A DNA stretch of 64,000 nt from Rhodoferax sp. Lineage in GTDB: Bacteria > Pseudomonadota > Gammaproteobacteria > Burkholderiales > Burkholderiaceae_C. A model generated the notes under the pieces. The model searched no databases. It was not told the DNA's origin and worked only from the letters and a program-made list of their open reading frames with translations. Shown piece after piece: positions 20,359 through 32,791 of the stretch. The stretch is from NCBI RefSeq assembly GCF_030653815.1, contig NZ_JAURYQ010000023.1:1-64000 (forward strand), written 5' to 3'. The position numbers and the translations under genes are program-made. Position 1 is the first letter of the stretch; every line of letters starts with the position of its first letter.

Positions 20359-21177
20359 CTACTTGCCTGACTCTTGCGGCTGCGCGCCAGCCCACCACCA
20401 CAAGCCCAACCCACCCACCATCATCGGCAGGCACAGCCACTGGCCCATGCTCATGCCGAGTGACAGCAACCCAAGGTGCGCGTCAGGCTCGCGGAAAAAT
20501 TCGGCGATGAAGCGAAACAAGCCATAACCCAGCAAGAACATGGCCGCCACCTGACCCCGGGCTCGCGCCTTGCGGGCATAAAACCAGAGCAAGACAAACA
20601 GCAGCAGGCCTTCGAGTAAAAATTGGTAGACCTGTGACGGGTGGCGCGGCAAGTCACCCGCCCCCCGGAACACCATGCCCCAAGGCAGGTCAGGACTGGC
20701 CACCCTGCCCCACAGTTCCCCGTTGATAAAGTTACCCAGGCGCCCGGCTGCAAGCCCCGTAGGCACACAGGGCGCGACAAAGTCAGCCACCTGCAACCAA
20801 TGCCGGCCGCGCGAATGCGCGAACCAGAGCATGGCCACAATCACGCCCAGCATGCCACCATGAAAACTCATGCCACCCTGCCACACGGCAAAGATCTCAA
20901 GAGGATGTGCGGCGTAATACAGCGGCTTGTAAAAAAGGCAGTAACCCAGGCGCCCACCCAGCACGACACCCATCACGCCCAAAAACAGAATATCTTCTAC
21001 GTCTTGTTTTTTCCAGGCTTGTGGACCCGTGATAGAGACAAAGGGCGCGTGCTGAAGACGCAAACGTCCCAACCACACGAACAGGCCAAAGGCGGCCAGG
21101 TAGGTCAGTCCATACCAATGGACAGCCAAGGGGCCGAGTTGCAACGCAACCGGGTTTATTTCTGGATGAATCAGCAT
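20359..21177 (-). CDS. lgt: Prolipoprotein diacylglyceryl transferase
   Basis: 272 residues, about seven membrane helices, inner membrane. Transfers diacylglycerol from phosphatidylglycerol to the lipobox cysteine of prolipoproteins. Lgt signatures are seen: the essential His in [10 protein letters not shown] and the [15 protein letters not shown] motif with its conserved Arg, Asn and Glu. Length is normal. A small Trp-rich protein gene ends 9 bp upstream. Confidence 0.96.
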   Translation of the reverse strand: MLIHPEINPVALQLGPLAVHWYGLTYLAAFGLFVWLGRLRLQHAPFVSITGPQAWKKQDVEDILFLGVMGVVLGGRLGYCLFYKPLYYAAHPLEIFAVWQGGMSFHGGMLGVIVAMLWFAHSRGRHWLQVADFVAPCVPTGLAAGRLGNFINGELWGRVASPDLPWGMVFRGAGDLPRHPSQVYQFLLEGLLLFVLLWFYARKARARGQVAAMFLLGYGLFRFIAEFFREPDAHLGLLSLGMSMGQWLCLPMMVGGLGLWWWAGAQPQESGK

Positions 21178-21186
21178 GGCTCCGAC

Positions 21187-21432
21187 TCAGCGCTTCTTGT
21201 TCTTGTAGTTGGCGTCCAGCGCGCTCTTGGTTCGATTCCGCCGATCCTGCATGCGCTTTTCTTCAATCTCCATGGCCTTGCGCTTGGTGTAGCCCGAGGC
21301 ATCGGCCCAGGTCCACCAGAGCACGGCCAGGGCAAATGGGGTCAACATCCACCACCAGGACCAATCCGCCAGGGGCCCGATCTCCAGATACTTCAACAGC
21401 AGCAAAACAACACCCAGACCCAGAAAATACAT
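21187..21432 (-). CDS. Small Trp-rich membrane protein (TIGR04438-like)
   Basis: 81 residues: two short hydrophobic helices, a DWSWWWMLTPFALAVLWWTWADASGYTKRKAM core with seven tryptophans, and a strongly basic tail. This fits the TIGR04438 Trp-rich family of Betaproteobacteria, of unknown function. It is 9 bp upstream of lgt on the same strand, so probably in that operon. Confidence 0.8.
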   Translation of the reverse strand: MYFLGLGVVLLLLKYLEIGPLADWSWWWMLTPFALAVLWWTWADASGYTKRKAMEIEEKRMQDRRNRTKSALDANYKNKKR

Positions 21433-21543
21433 AGTCGCCTTTCATACCCAAGGATAAAACCCATTGCATTGCAACACGGCGTTTGCGCGCTTACTACAAT
21501 GGCATCGCTGACACTCTAACCCATCTTTTCAAAGGACTGCCGC

Positions 21544-21846
21544 ATGACGCGAACTCTTTTTGCCTTGCTCGCCACCGTTCTGGTCGCGGCGCCAGCGTTG
21601 GCAGACCAGGCGCTGGCACAAAAAAAGAACTGCATGACTTGCCACGCCGTTGAGAAAAAGGTTGTGGGACCGTCCTACAAGGATGTGGCCAAAAAATACG
21701 CTGGGCAGAGCGTTGAAGCCAAACTGGCCACCAAGATCAAACAGGGTGGCTCGGGTGTATGGGGTGCCATTCCCATGCCGGCCAATTCTCAGGTCAGCGA
21801 TGCCGAAGCCAAACTGTTGGCCGCATGGGTGTTGTCGCTCAAGTAA
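21544..21846 (+). CDS. Periplasmic class I cytochrome c (c551/c552-like)
   Basis: 100 residues. A signal peptide (MTRTLFALLATVLVAAPALA) is followed by a mature domain of about 80 residues with the haem motif CMTCH and VEKKVVGPSYKDVAKKY, then the axial Met in WGAIPMPANSQVSDAEAKLLAAWVL. This is the bacterial c551-type monohaem electron carrier. A role as donor to the cbb3 oxidase is possible but not shown by the sequence. AAGGAC precedes the ATG. Closed by the terminator at 21891-21918. Confidence 0.95.
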   Translation: MTRTLFALLATVLVAAPALADQALAQKKNCMTCHAVEKKVVGPSYKDVAKKYAGQSVEAKLATKIKQGGSGVWGAIPMPANSQVSDAEAKLLAAWVLSLK

Positions 21847-21890
21847 GCGCTGCTTGGCCACTGAGCTTGCCCTTAGCGGGTGCTCCAACA

Positions 21891-21918
21891 GAAAAAGCCC
21901 GCAATTGCGGGCTTTTTC
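21891..21918. terminator. Bidirectional rho-independent terminator
   Basis: A perfect 28-bp palindrome (14-bp arms) has an AGCCCGCAA/TTGCGGGCT core flanked by five A and five T. It separates the cytochrome c gene from the convergent acs gene and works on both strands. Confidence 0.95.
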
Positions 21919-21936
21919 AATCAGGCTTCACTGACT

Positions 21937-23934
21937 TCAGTAGGCTTGACCCAACTGACCCAAAATGGCCGGATTCTCCAGCGTGGAGGTGTCCTGGGTG
22001 ATGTTTTCACCCTTGGCCAGCGAACGCAGCAGGCGGCGCATGATCTTGCCCGAGCGGGTCTTGGGCAGGTTTTCACCGAAGCGAATGTCCTTGGGCTTGG
22101 CAATCGGGCCGATTTCCTTGGCCACCCAGTCACGCAACTCCTTGGCAATCTGTTTGGCTTCGTCACCGGTCGGCACGCCGCGCTTCAACACCACAAAGGC
22201 GCAAATCGCTTCACCCGTCAGGTCGTCCGGACGGCCCACCACAGCGGCTTCGGCCACCAGGTCGGTCTTGGCCACCAGCGCCGATTCGATCTCCATGGTG
22301 CCCATGCGGTGACCCGACACGTTCAACACGTCATCGATCCGGCCCGTGATACGGAAGTAACCGCGGTCTTCCGAGCGCACCGCGCCGTCGCCGGCGAGGT
22401 AATAGGTGCCGCCCATTTCAGCGGGGAAGTAGCTGGACTTGAAACGATCGGGGTCGTTCCAGATGGTGCGGATCATCGAAGGCCAGGGGCGCTTGACGAC
22501 CAGCATGCCGCCCGAACCATTGGGCACATCATGGCCGGCCTCGTCGACGATGGCGGCCATGATGCCGGGCAGTGGCAGCGTGCAGCTACCGGGCACCAGC
22601 GGCGTGGCACCGGGCAGCGGCGTGATCATGTGACCACCGGTTTCGGTTTGCCAGAAGGTGTCGACGATCGGGCATTTCTCGTGGCCGATGTTCTTGTAGT
22701 ACCACATCCAGGCTTCCGGGTTGATGGGCTCGCCCACCGAACCCAGGATGCGCAGGCTCGACAGATCGGAGCGGTCCGGATGGACTTTTTCGTCACTTTC
22801 AGCCGATTTGATGAGCGAGCGGATGGCCGTGGGTGCGGTGTAGAAAATCGTGCACTTGTGGCGCTCGATCATCTGCCAGAAACGCCCGGCGTTCGGGTAG
22901 GTGGGGATGCCTTCAAAAATGATTTGTGTGGCGCCCGCAGCCAGCGGGCCGTAGGCCACGTAGGCATGGCCGGTGATCCAGCCGATGTCGGCGGTGCACC
23001 AGAACACATCGTCTGCACGCAGGTCGAAGGTCCAGTCCATGGTCAGCTTGGACCACAGGACAAAACCACCGGTGGCATGCTGCACGCCCTTGGGCTTGCC
23101 GGTCGAGCCGGAGGTAAACAAGATGAACAACGGGTGCTCGGCGCCCACCATGACCGGCGCGCACTCGGTGCTTTGGCCTGCCAGCGCTTCGGTGAAGGTG
23201 ACATCACGACCAGCCACCATGTTGCAGGGGCTGTTGGTGCGCTCGAAGACAAACACGGTCTTGATGGATTCGCAGCCACCCAGGCCCAGGCCCTCGTCCA
23301 CGATGCCCTTCAGGGGCAACTGCTTGCCACCGCGCATCTGGAAGTTGGCGGTGACCACGGCCACGGCACCAGCGTCGATGATGCGCTCCTGCAAGGCCTT
23401 GGCCGAGAAACCGCCAAACACCACGCTGTGGGTGGCGCCGATGCGGGCGCAAGCCTGCATGGCAATCACGCCTTCGAGCGTCATGGGCATGTAGATCAGG
23501 ACGCGGTCGCCCTTCTGGATGCCCTTGGCCTTGAGTGCATTGGCGAACTGGGAAACCTTGGCAAGCAGCTCCTTGTAGGTGGTCTTGGTGACTGCACCGT
23601 CGTCGGCTTCAAAAATCACGGCGACCTTGTTTTCATTGGGCGTGCCCATGTGCTTGTCAAGGCAGTTGGCCGAGGCATTGAGCTCACCATCATCAAACCA
23701 CTTGTAGAAAGGCGCATTGGATTCGTCCAGCGTTTTCGTAAAAGGCTTGTTCCAAACCACGTTTTCACGGGCCAGACGGGCCCAAAAGCCCTCGAAATCT
23801 TTTTCCGCTTCAGCGCACAGGGCGTTGTAGCCTTCCATGCCCGAAATACGCGCAGCCTTGACGGTCGCCTCGCTGGGCGGGAAAACACGGTTTTCAACCA
23901 ACATGGATTCAACAGCAGTTGTGGGTGTAGTCAC
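21937..23934 (-). CDS. acs: Acetyl-CoA synthetase (AMP-forming)
   Basis: About 665 residues. Activates acetate to acetyl-CoA. Motifs: [13 protein letters not shown] (ATP loop), [42 protein letters not shown], and the regulatory acetylation lysine in [16 protein letters not shown] chose the GTG at 23934 ([12 protein letters not shown]) because GAGGAG lies 9 bp before it and the length matches the family; the frame extends to 23988 without similarity. Divergent from the YqhA-like gene. Confidence 0.97.
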   Translation of the reverse strand: MTTPTTAVESMLVENRVFPPSEATVKAARISGMEGYNALCAEAEKDFEGFWARLARENVVWNKPFTKTLDESNAPFYKWFDDGELNASANCLDKHMGTPNENKVAVIFEADDGAVTKTTYKELLAKVSQFANALKAKGIQKGDRVLIYMPMTLEGVIAMQACARIGATHSVVFGGFSAKALQERIIDAGAVAVVTANFQMRGGKQLPLKGIVDEGLGLGGCESIKTVFVFERTNSPCNMVAGRDVTFTEALAGQSTECAPVMVGAEHPLFILFTSGSTGKPKGVQHATGGFVLWSKLTMDWTFDLRADDVFWCTADIGWITGHAYVAYGPLAAGATQIIFEGIPTYPNAGRFWQMIERHKCTIFYTAPTAIRSLIKSAESDEKVHPDRSDLSSLRILGSVGEPINPEAWMWYYKNIGHEKCPIVDTFWQTETGGHMITPLPGATPLVPGSCTLPLPGIMAAIVDEAGHDVPNGSGGMLVVKRPWPSMIRTIWNDPDRFKSSYFPAEMGGTYYLAGDGAVRSEDRGYFRITGRIDDVLNVSGHRMGTMEIESALVAKTDLVAEAAVVGRPDDLTGEAICAFVVLKRGVPTGDEAKQIAKELRDWVAKEIGPIAKPKDIRFGENLPKTRSGKIMRRLLRSLAKGENITQDTSTLENPAILGQLGQAY

Positions 23935-24064
23935 GGATAAGTCTCCTCTAGTTAAACAAAGTTCGCCCGATAATGTCACGGCTGGCACTTACATGCCACT
24001 GACTGTCACGCGCCTGACAGCACGCCCCATAAAATCAGGTCGACCAAACTTTAATTCAATCAAA

Positions 24065-24667
24065 ATGACCCTGCCTGTCACGCCGCCAAGTCGTCCCTTG
24101 CGCCCCATTCCCCGCCTTATTTTTGCCAGCCGCTGGCTGCAATTGCCGCTGTACCTGGGCCTGATCCTGGCGCAAGCGGTGTATGTCTTTCACTTCTGGG
24201 TTGAACTGGTGCACTTGCTGGAAGCCGCTTTTGGCAGCGAGCCGGCGCTGCAGGCTTTGATCAACAGCATTGGCTACAAGGCCGACGCCCCCGTGACCCA
24301 TTTGAACGAAACCATCATCATGCTGGTGGTGCTGGCGCTGATCGACGTGGTCATGATTTCCAACCTGTTGATCATGGTGATCGTGGGCGGCTATGAAACC
24401 TTTGTCAGCCGTTTGAACCTGGAAGGCCACCAGGACCAGCCCGAATGGCTGGACCATGTCAACGCCTCGGTGCTCAAGGTCAAGCTGGCCACCGCCATCA
24501 TCGGGATCAGCTCGATCCACCTGCTCAAGACCTTCATCAATGCCGCCAATTACAGCGACAAGGTGCTGATCGCCCAAACGGTGATCCACATTGCATTCTT
24601 GTTCTCGGCCATGGCCATCGCCTACACCGACCGGCTGATGTCACACCCGCCGGCAGCGCCGCACTGA
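24065..24667 (+). CDS. YqhA/UPF0114 family membrane protein
   Basis: About 200 residues with four predicted membrane helices. Characteristic stretches are [44 protein letters not shown] and [23 protein letters not shown], as in UPF0114 (E. coli YqhA). The function is not established; an ion or small-molecule channel role has been suggested for related proteins. The ATG at 24065 is the first suitable start after the acs promoter region. Convergent with dusA, 7 bp apart. Confidence 0.88.
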   Translation: MTLPVTPPSRPLRPIPRLIFASRWLQLPLYLGLILAQAVYVFHFWVELVHLLEAAFGSEPALQALINSIGYKADAPVTHLNETIIMLVVLALIDVVMISNLLIMVIVGGYETFVSRLNLEGHQDQPEWLDHVNASVLKVKLATAIIGISSIHLLKTFINAANYSDKVLIAQTVIHIAFLFSAMAIAYTDRLMSHPPAAPH

Positions 24668-24674
24668 CGTTTCT

Positions 24675-25691
24675 TCAGGCTGCGCGCTGGTGCGCCAGCG
24701 CCATCACCTGCTCAGGCGGCAACGCCTTGAGCTTGTGGTCGCTCCAGACCTGGCGCCAGCGCCGCGCACCGGGCAGCCCATGGCGCAAGCCCAGCATGTG
24801 GCGGGCAATGGTTTGCCAGGGCGTGCCGAACATCGCGGCCTGCTCGCTCATGTAGACCACCATTTGCCGCTCGATGGTTTCGCGGGTCAGCTCAGCCTGA
24901 CCGGCATCGGCATAAAACTGGGCGTCCCACTGACTGAGCCACCAGGGGTTGTGATACGCCTCGCGGCCCAGCATGACGCCATCGACCTGCTCCAGGTGTT
25001 GCGCAATCTGGTCGGTCTGCGTGATGCCACCGTTGATGACGAATTCAAGCCCGGGGAAATCCTGTTTGAGACGGTACACCGCCTCGTAGCGCAAGGGCGG
25101 TACCTCGCGGTTGTCCTTGGGGCTCAGACCCTGCAGCCAGGCGTTGCGCGCATGCACGATGAAGGTGCGGCAACCGGCCAGACTCAGCGTACCGACAAAG
25201 TCGCGCACAAACTCATAACTCTCGGTTTTGTCAATGCCGATGCGGTGCTTGACTGTGACCGGAATCGACACCGCATCCAGCATGGCTTTCACGCCGTCAG
25301 CCACCAGGCTTGGCTCACGCATCAGGCAGGCACCAAAGGCGCCACGCTGCACCCGCTCGCTGGGGCAACCGCAGTTCAGGTTGACTTCGCTGTAGCCCCA
25401 GTCCTCGGCCATGCGCGCACACTGTGCCAGGTCGGCAGGCTCACTACCACCCAATTGCAGCGCCACAGGCAGTTCGGCCGCGTTGAAATCGAGGTGGCGC
25501 GCCCGGTCGCCATGAATGAGGGCGCCAGTGGTCACCATTTCGCTGTAAAGCAGGGCATGGCGCGACAGCAGCCGGTGAAAGTACCGGCAATGCCGATCGG
25601 TCCAGTCGAGCATCGGGGCAACGCAAATTTTGTGGCTGATCACAGAAAAAGAAAAATGGTTCAGAGGTCGCGATTTTCCCCTGCAAATCAT
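24675..25691 (-). CDS. dusA: tRNA-dihydrouridine(20/20a) synthase DusA
   Basis: About 338 residues. FMN-dependent reduction of uridine in the tRNA D-loop. DusA motifs: VAPMLDWTDRHCRYFHRLLS, the catalytic Cys in NLNCGCPSERVQRGAFGACLM, VKHRIGIDKTESYEF, FIVHARNAWLQGLSPKDNR, INGGI and LGREAYHNPWW. The start is uncertain: the ATG at 25691 gives the usual length, and a GTG at 25643 closer to the conserved core is possible. It is divergent from map, the two start codons being only about 30 bp apart. Confidence 0.93.
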   Translation of the reverse strand: MICRGKSRPLNHFSFSVISHKICVAPMLDWTDRHCRYFHRLLSRHALLYSEMVTTGALIHGDRARHLDFNAAELPVALQLGGSEPADLAQCARMAEDWGYSEVNLNCGCPSERVQRGAFGACLMREPSLVADGVKAMLDAVSIPVTVKHRIGIDKTESYEFVRDFVGTLSLAGCRTFIVHARNAWLQGLSPKDNREVPPLRYEAVYRLKQDFPGLEFVINGGITQTDQIAQHLEQVDGVMLGREAYHNPWWLSQWDAQFYADAGQAELTRETIERQMVVYMSEQAAMFGTPWQTIARHMLGLRHGLPGARRWRQVWSDHKLKALPPEQVMALAHQRAA

Positions 25692-25722
25692 GGTCCTTGA
25701 CCGCAATGGGATAATTTGCCCC

Positions 25723-26556
25723 ATGACGATCACCATCAAAGACCCCGAAGGCATTGCCGGCATGCGCATCGCCGGCCGCCTGGCCGCTGAGCTGCTGGAC
25801 TACCTGGCTCCATTTGTCAAACCTGGCATCACCACCAATGAACTTGACCGGCTGGCCGAGATCCACACCACACAGGTGCTGGGCGCCATCTCGGCGCCAC
25901 TGAACTACGCACCCGGGGGGCACGACCCCTACCCCAAATCGATTTGCACCTCCATCAACCACCAGGTCTGCCACGGCATACCCAACGACAAGCCGCTCAA
26001 GAAGGGTGACATCATCAATGTTGACGTGACTGTCATCAAGGACGGCTGGCATGGCGACTCCAGCCGCATGTACATGGTGGGCGACGTGTCGGTGGCAGCG
26101 CGCCGGCTTTGCAAGCTCACCTATGAAGCCATGTGGAAGGGCATCATGAAGGTGCGCGAGGGCGCCTACCTGGGCGACATCGGTCATGCCATCCAGACCT
26201 TTGCCGAGAGTCAGGGCCTGAGCGTGGTGCGCGAGTATTGCGGTCACGGCATTGGCCGGAACTTTCATGAAGATCCTCAGGTCCTGCACTACGGCAAACC
26301 CGGCACGCTCGACCAGCTCAAGGCGGGCATGACCATCACCATCGAGCCCATGCTGAATGTCGGGCGCAAGGACATCAAGGAACTCGGTGACGGCTGGACC
26401 ATCGTCACCAAGGACCACTCGCTGTCGGCGCAATGGGAGCACACGGTGCTGGTCACGCCCACGGGGTATGAGGTGCTGACGCTGTCTGCCAACAGCCCGG
26501 CCATACCGGAATTTGTCAAACCGGCCGCGCCGGCTGTCGCCCTGGCGGCTGTGTGA
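25723..26556 (+). CDS. map: Methionine aminopeptidase type I
   Basis: 277 residues. Removes N-terminal Met from new proteins. The metal ligands are recognisable in [19 protein letters not shown] (two Asp), [17 protein letters not shown] (His), TIEPML (Glu) and [11 protein letters not shown] (Glu); [15 protein letters not shown] is typical. A -10-like GATAAT at 25710-25715 would start transcription at about the ATG itself, so the mRNA may be leaderless, and no ribosome binding site is visible. It is followed after 22 bp by glnD. Confidence 0.95.
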   Translation: MTITIKDPEGIAGMRIAGRLAAELLDYLAPFVKPGITTNELDRLAEIHTTQVLGAISAPLNYAPGGHDPYPKSICTSINHQVCHGIPNDKPLKKGDIINVDVTVIKDGWHGDSSRMYMVGDVSVAARRLCKLTYEAMWKGIMKVREGAYLGDIGHAIQTFAESQGLSVVREYCGHGIGRNFHEDPQVLHYGKPGTLDQLKAGMTITIEPMLNVGRKDIKELGDGWTIVTKDHSLSAQWEHTVLVTPTGYEVLTLSANSPAIPEFVKPAAPAVALAAV

Positions 26557-26578
26557 CCGGTTTCAACGGGTCCCCCCC

Positions 26579-29163
26579 ATGTCCGACCTGAAAAGCCTGC
26601 GGGAGCAGTTCCGCGCCAAAAAGGCCGCACTTTTTCAGTCGCTGGCAGAGGGTGGAAAAAGCACGCGCGGGGTCGGCGGCACGCTGGCCAAGCTCGCAGC
26701 CCTGGCCGATGACACGCTGAAGACCCTATGGCTGCGCGCCGCGCTCCCGTCCTCGCTAACCTTGGCTGCCGTGGGTGGCTACGGCCGCGGCGAATTGTTT
26801 CCGTATTCGGATGTCGATGTGCTGGTGTTACTGTCCGATGACATCGCGCTGGACCTGGATGCCGACCTCAAGTCCCGCATCGAGGGTTTTATTGGCAGTT
26901 GTTGGGACGCGGGACTGGAAATTGGCTCCAGTGTGCGTTCGGTAGCCGACTGCCTGAGTGAGGCACGCCAGGACGTCACCGTGCAAACTTCCTTGCTGGA
27001 GTCACGCCTGATCACCGGCAGCCCGGAAACCTATGACCAGTTCAGGCGCAAATTTGTCGCGGCCCTTGATCCGCGCGCTTTTTTTGTCGCCAAAACCCTG
27101 GAGCTGAACCAGCGCCACAGCAAATTCGACAACACGCCCTATTCGCTCGAGCCCAACTGCAAGGAATCGCCCGGCGGTCTGCGGGACCTGCAGGTCATTT
27201 TGTGGGTGGCGAAGGCGGCAGGTCTTGGCAACAATTGGAACGAACTGGCCAAAAATGGCCTGGCCACGGCCTTCGAGATCCAGCAAATCAAGCGCAACGA
27301 AGCCCTGTTGTGGCTCATTCGCACCCGTTTACACCTGATTGCCAAACGCCGTGAGGACCGGCTGATCTTCGACATGCAAAACGCCGTGGCGCAGGCCTTT
27401 GGCTTTGAAGCGCCACCCGTTTCAGCCGACAAGCGCTCATTCGTTCGCCCCAGCGAAGCGCTCATGAAACGTTATTACTGGGCCGCCAAGGCGGTGACCC
27501 AACTCAACCAGATCCTGCTACTCAACATTGAAGAGCGCCTGAGCCCGAACATGCATGAGCCGCGTCCCATCAATGCGCACTTTTCCGACAAGGCGGGCAT
27601 GCTCGAAGTGGTCAGTGACGACCTCTACCGGCGCGAACCACACGCCATCCTGGAAACCTTTCTGGTGTTCCAAACGGCCGGCATGAATGGTTTGTCAGCG
27701 CGCACATTGCGTGCCCTGTACAACGCGCGCGACCTGATGGACGGCGCCTTTCGCAAGGACCCTGTCAACCGCGACCTGTTCATGCAGATCCTTAAACAGG
27801 ACAGCGGCATCACCCATGCCATGCGGCTGATGAACCAGACCTCGGTGCTGGGGCGCTACCTCTGGGCCTTTAGAAAAATTGTCGGGCAGATGCAGCATGA
27901 CCTGTTTCACGTCTACACCGTCGACCAGCATGTGCTGATGGTGTTGCGCAATGTGCGGCGTTTCTTCATCGTTGAACACGCCCACGAGTACCCGTTTTGC
28001 TCGCAGCTCGCCAGCGGCTGGGACCAGCCTTGGGTACTGTATGTGGCCGCCTTGTTCCATGACATTGCCAAGGGCCGGGGCGGTGACCACTCGCAACTGG
28101 GCGAAATCGAGGCGCTGCGCTTTTGCAAGCAGCACAACGTGAGCCGGGAAAACACCGAGCTCATCGCCTTTGTGGTGCGGGAACACCTGACCATGAGCCG
28201 TGTGGCACAGAAAACCGACCTCAGCGACCCTGATGTGATTGCGGCCTTCGCCAAAAAAGTCGGCAGCGAACGCTACCTCACCGCCCTTTACCTGTTCACC
28301 GTGGCCGACATTCGCGGCACTTCGCCCAAAGTTTGGAACGCCTGGAAAGGCAAGCTGCTCGAAGACCTGTACCGGCTGAGCTTGCGCGTGTTGGGGGGCC
28401 ACACCGCCGACCCTCATGTCGAAGTGGAGGCGCGCAAGCGTGAGGCGCTGATCCAGTTGGCCCTGCACGCCCAGCCCTTCCAGGCGCACAAGGCCTTGTG
28501 GGACACCATGGACGTGGGCTATTTCATGCGCCATGACGCTGCTGACATTGCCTGGCACACGCGCCAGCTCTCGCGCCACGTCAATTCAGGCAAATCCATC
28601 GTTCGGGCCCGCTTGTCGCCTCTCGGAGAAGGCCTGCAGGTACTGGTCTACACCCCCGACCAGGCCGACCTGTTTGCCCGCATTTGTGGCTACTTCGAGC
28701 ACCGCGGCTTCAGCATTCTGGACGCGCGTGTGCACACCGCCAACAACCACTACGCGCTCGACACCTTTCAGGTCACCGCCCAGGCCATGCCGGAGCTTTA
28801 CCACGAGCTGGCCAGCATGGTGGAGGCTGAACTGGTGCGCGCCATTTTGCAAACCGGACCGCTGCCCGCGCCCGGCAAGGGGCGGGTGTCACGACGCGTC
28901 AAGAGTTTCCCGATCACGCCACGGGTCAGTCTGCAACCTGACGAAAAAGGCCAGCGCTGGCTGCTCAACATCTCGGCCAGCGACCGGGTTGGTCTGCTCT
29001 ACAGCATCGCCCGCGTGCTGGCGCGGCACAAGGTCAACGTGCAACTGGCCAAGATCAACACCCTGGGCGAACGCGTGGATGACACCTTTTTGATCGACGG
29101 CCCCGAGCTGCAAGAAAACAGGGCGCAAATCGCCATCGAGACCGAGGTGCTGGAGGCGCTGGC

Positions 29164-29167
<4 letters not shown>
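26579..29167 (+). CDS. glnD: PII uridylyltransferase / uridylyl-removing enzyme
   Basis: 862 residues. Nitrogen sensor that uridylylates PII at low glutamine and removes UMP at high glutamine. Domains in order: nucleotidyltransferase with [15 protein letters not shown] (66-80), the GlnE-like linker region, the HD domain with [14 protein letters not shown] (about 490-510), and two ACT domains near the C-terminus (from about 690 and 795). All are complete. The stop TAA overlaps the def stop on the other strand. Confidence 0.97.
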
Positions 29168-31765
<2,598 letters not shown>

Positions 31766-32791
31766 TCAGGAAAAAAGCCGGCGTGCCAGGGGGGAGCCCG
31801 CCGCCAGCTCACGCTGTGCCAGCAGGTCGTACAGCTGCTCCAGTTCCGACGCAATCACGGCCATGCCCTCGGGCGACACGGCGGCGCCCTGGTCGTCGGT
31901 CACCACGCCATCCATCTCGTGCGCCAAGGCATCGGCCAGCTCACGCAGGCGCTCGAAAGGCCGCTCGGTGCGGTCGACCTGTGCCACATCCAGGCCCAGC
32001 GTGATCTGGCGCAAAGCCGATTGGGTCGGGTCGTCCGCCAGCGCGGTGAGCGTGTCAAAGTTCAGGCTTACCACCGGCGGCTGGCCATTGCTGCTGGCCG
32101 GAATCACCAGGCGCCCCGCCATGGACCCCATGACAAAGCCAAGTCGCGCCGCAGTTTGCTGGATGTAGCTCGGGCTCCAGGCCGCGCGGCGCGCCTGCAC
32201 CAGCAGCACCAGTTGGGCGTCGTGGCCGCTGGCGAATTGGTCCAGCTCGCGGGCCCGGTTGACCTCGTTGCGCATGGCTGGCAGGTCGGGCGTGCCGTTG
32301 ATGGCATCGCAGAAATTCTGCGTCTTCATGACAAATTCGGAAAACTCGATGTCGTTGAGCGCGCCCGAGCGGTTGGCCAGCTGCACGCCCGCCTGCAACT
32401 GGCTGTAGTGCTGGCCCGCCGTCGGTGGCTCCCAGCGCTGCGTCTGAGCATTCAAGCCCTCGATGGAAAAAGGTTTGCTGCCCACGCGGCGCGTCGATGG
32501 CAGTGCGGCCAGCACGGCTTCGCCCGACACCGGGGCTTCCAGGGCGATCGGGGCCACCGCATCAATCAAGGGATCAAGCGCCGGTTTCTTTTCAGGCGCC
32601 GGACTGCTGGCAAAGCTGTCGCCATCCAGCGGGTGATCGCTCAAATGGGGCTCAATGCGCGCCTCCAGTCCCGGCTCCACCGGTTCGGCCTGGCGCGGTC
32701 TGTTTTTACGGGCCAGCCAAGCGTAATAAACGGCCATGGCGAGCAACAACAGCACGCCCACAACCAGCAGACTCAATTGCAAAGACATCAT
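31766..32791 (-). CDS. zipA: ZipA-like cell division protein
   Basis: About 341 residues. An N-terminal membrane helix (LSLLVVGVLLLLAMAVYYAWLA) is followed by a Pro/Glu-rich linker (about 30-110) and a C-terminal domain resembling the FtsZ-binding ZipA_C fold (GFVMGSMAGRLVIPASSNGQPPVVSLNFD, LRELADALAHEMDGVVTDDQG). ZipA tethers FtsZ to the membrane. Similarity to E. coli ZipA is low by eye, so the call also uses the smc-zipA-ligA order. The ATG at 32791 overlaps the smc stop by 4 bp; the next codon (32788) is also ATG. Confidence 0.85.
   Translation of the reverse strand: MMSLQLSLLVVGVLLLLAMAVYYAWLARKNRPRQAEPVEPGLEARIEPHLSDHPLDGDSFASSPAPEKKPALDPLIDAVAPIALEAPVSGEAVLAALPSTRRVGSKPFSIEGLNAQTQRWEPPTAGQHYSQLQAGVQLANRSGALNDIEFSEFVMKTQNFCDAINGTPDLPAMRNEVNRARELDQFASGHDAQLVLLVQARRAAWSPSYIQQTAARLGFVMGSMAGRLVIPASSNGQPPVVSLNFDTLTALADDPTQSALRQITLGLDVAQVDRTERPFERLRELADALAHEMDGVVTDDQGAAVSPEGMAVIASELEQLYDLLAQRELAAGSPLARRLFS

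Noticed and set aside
21880..23940. 686-codon open frame on the plus strand opposite acs
   Set aside because: Antisense to a clear acetyl-CoA synthetase; the translation shows no family features and reflects third-position GC bias.
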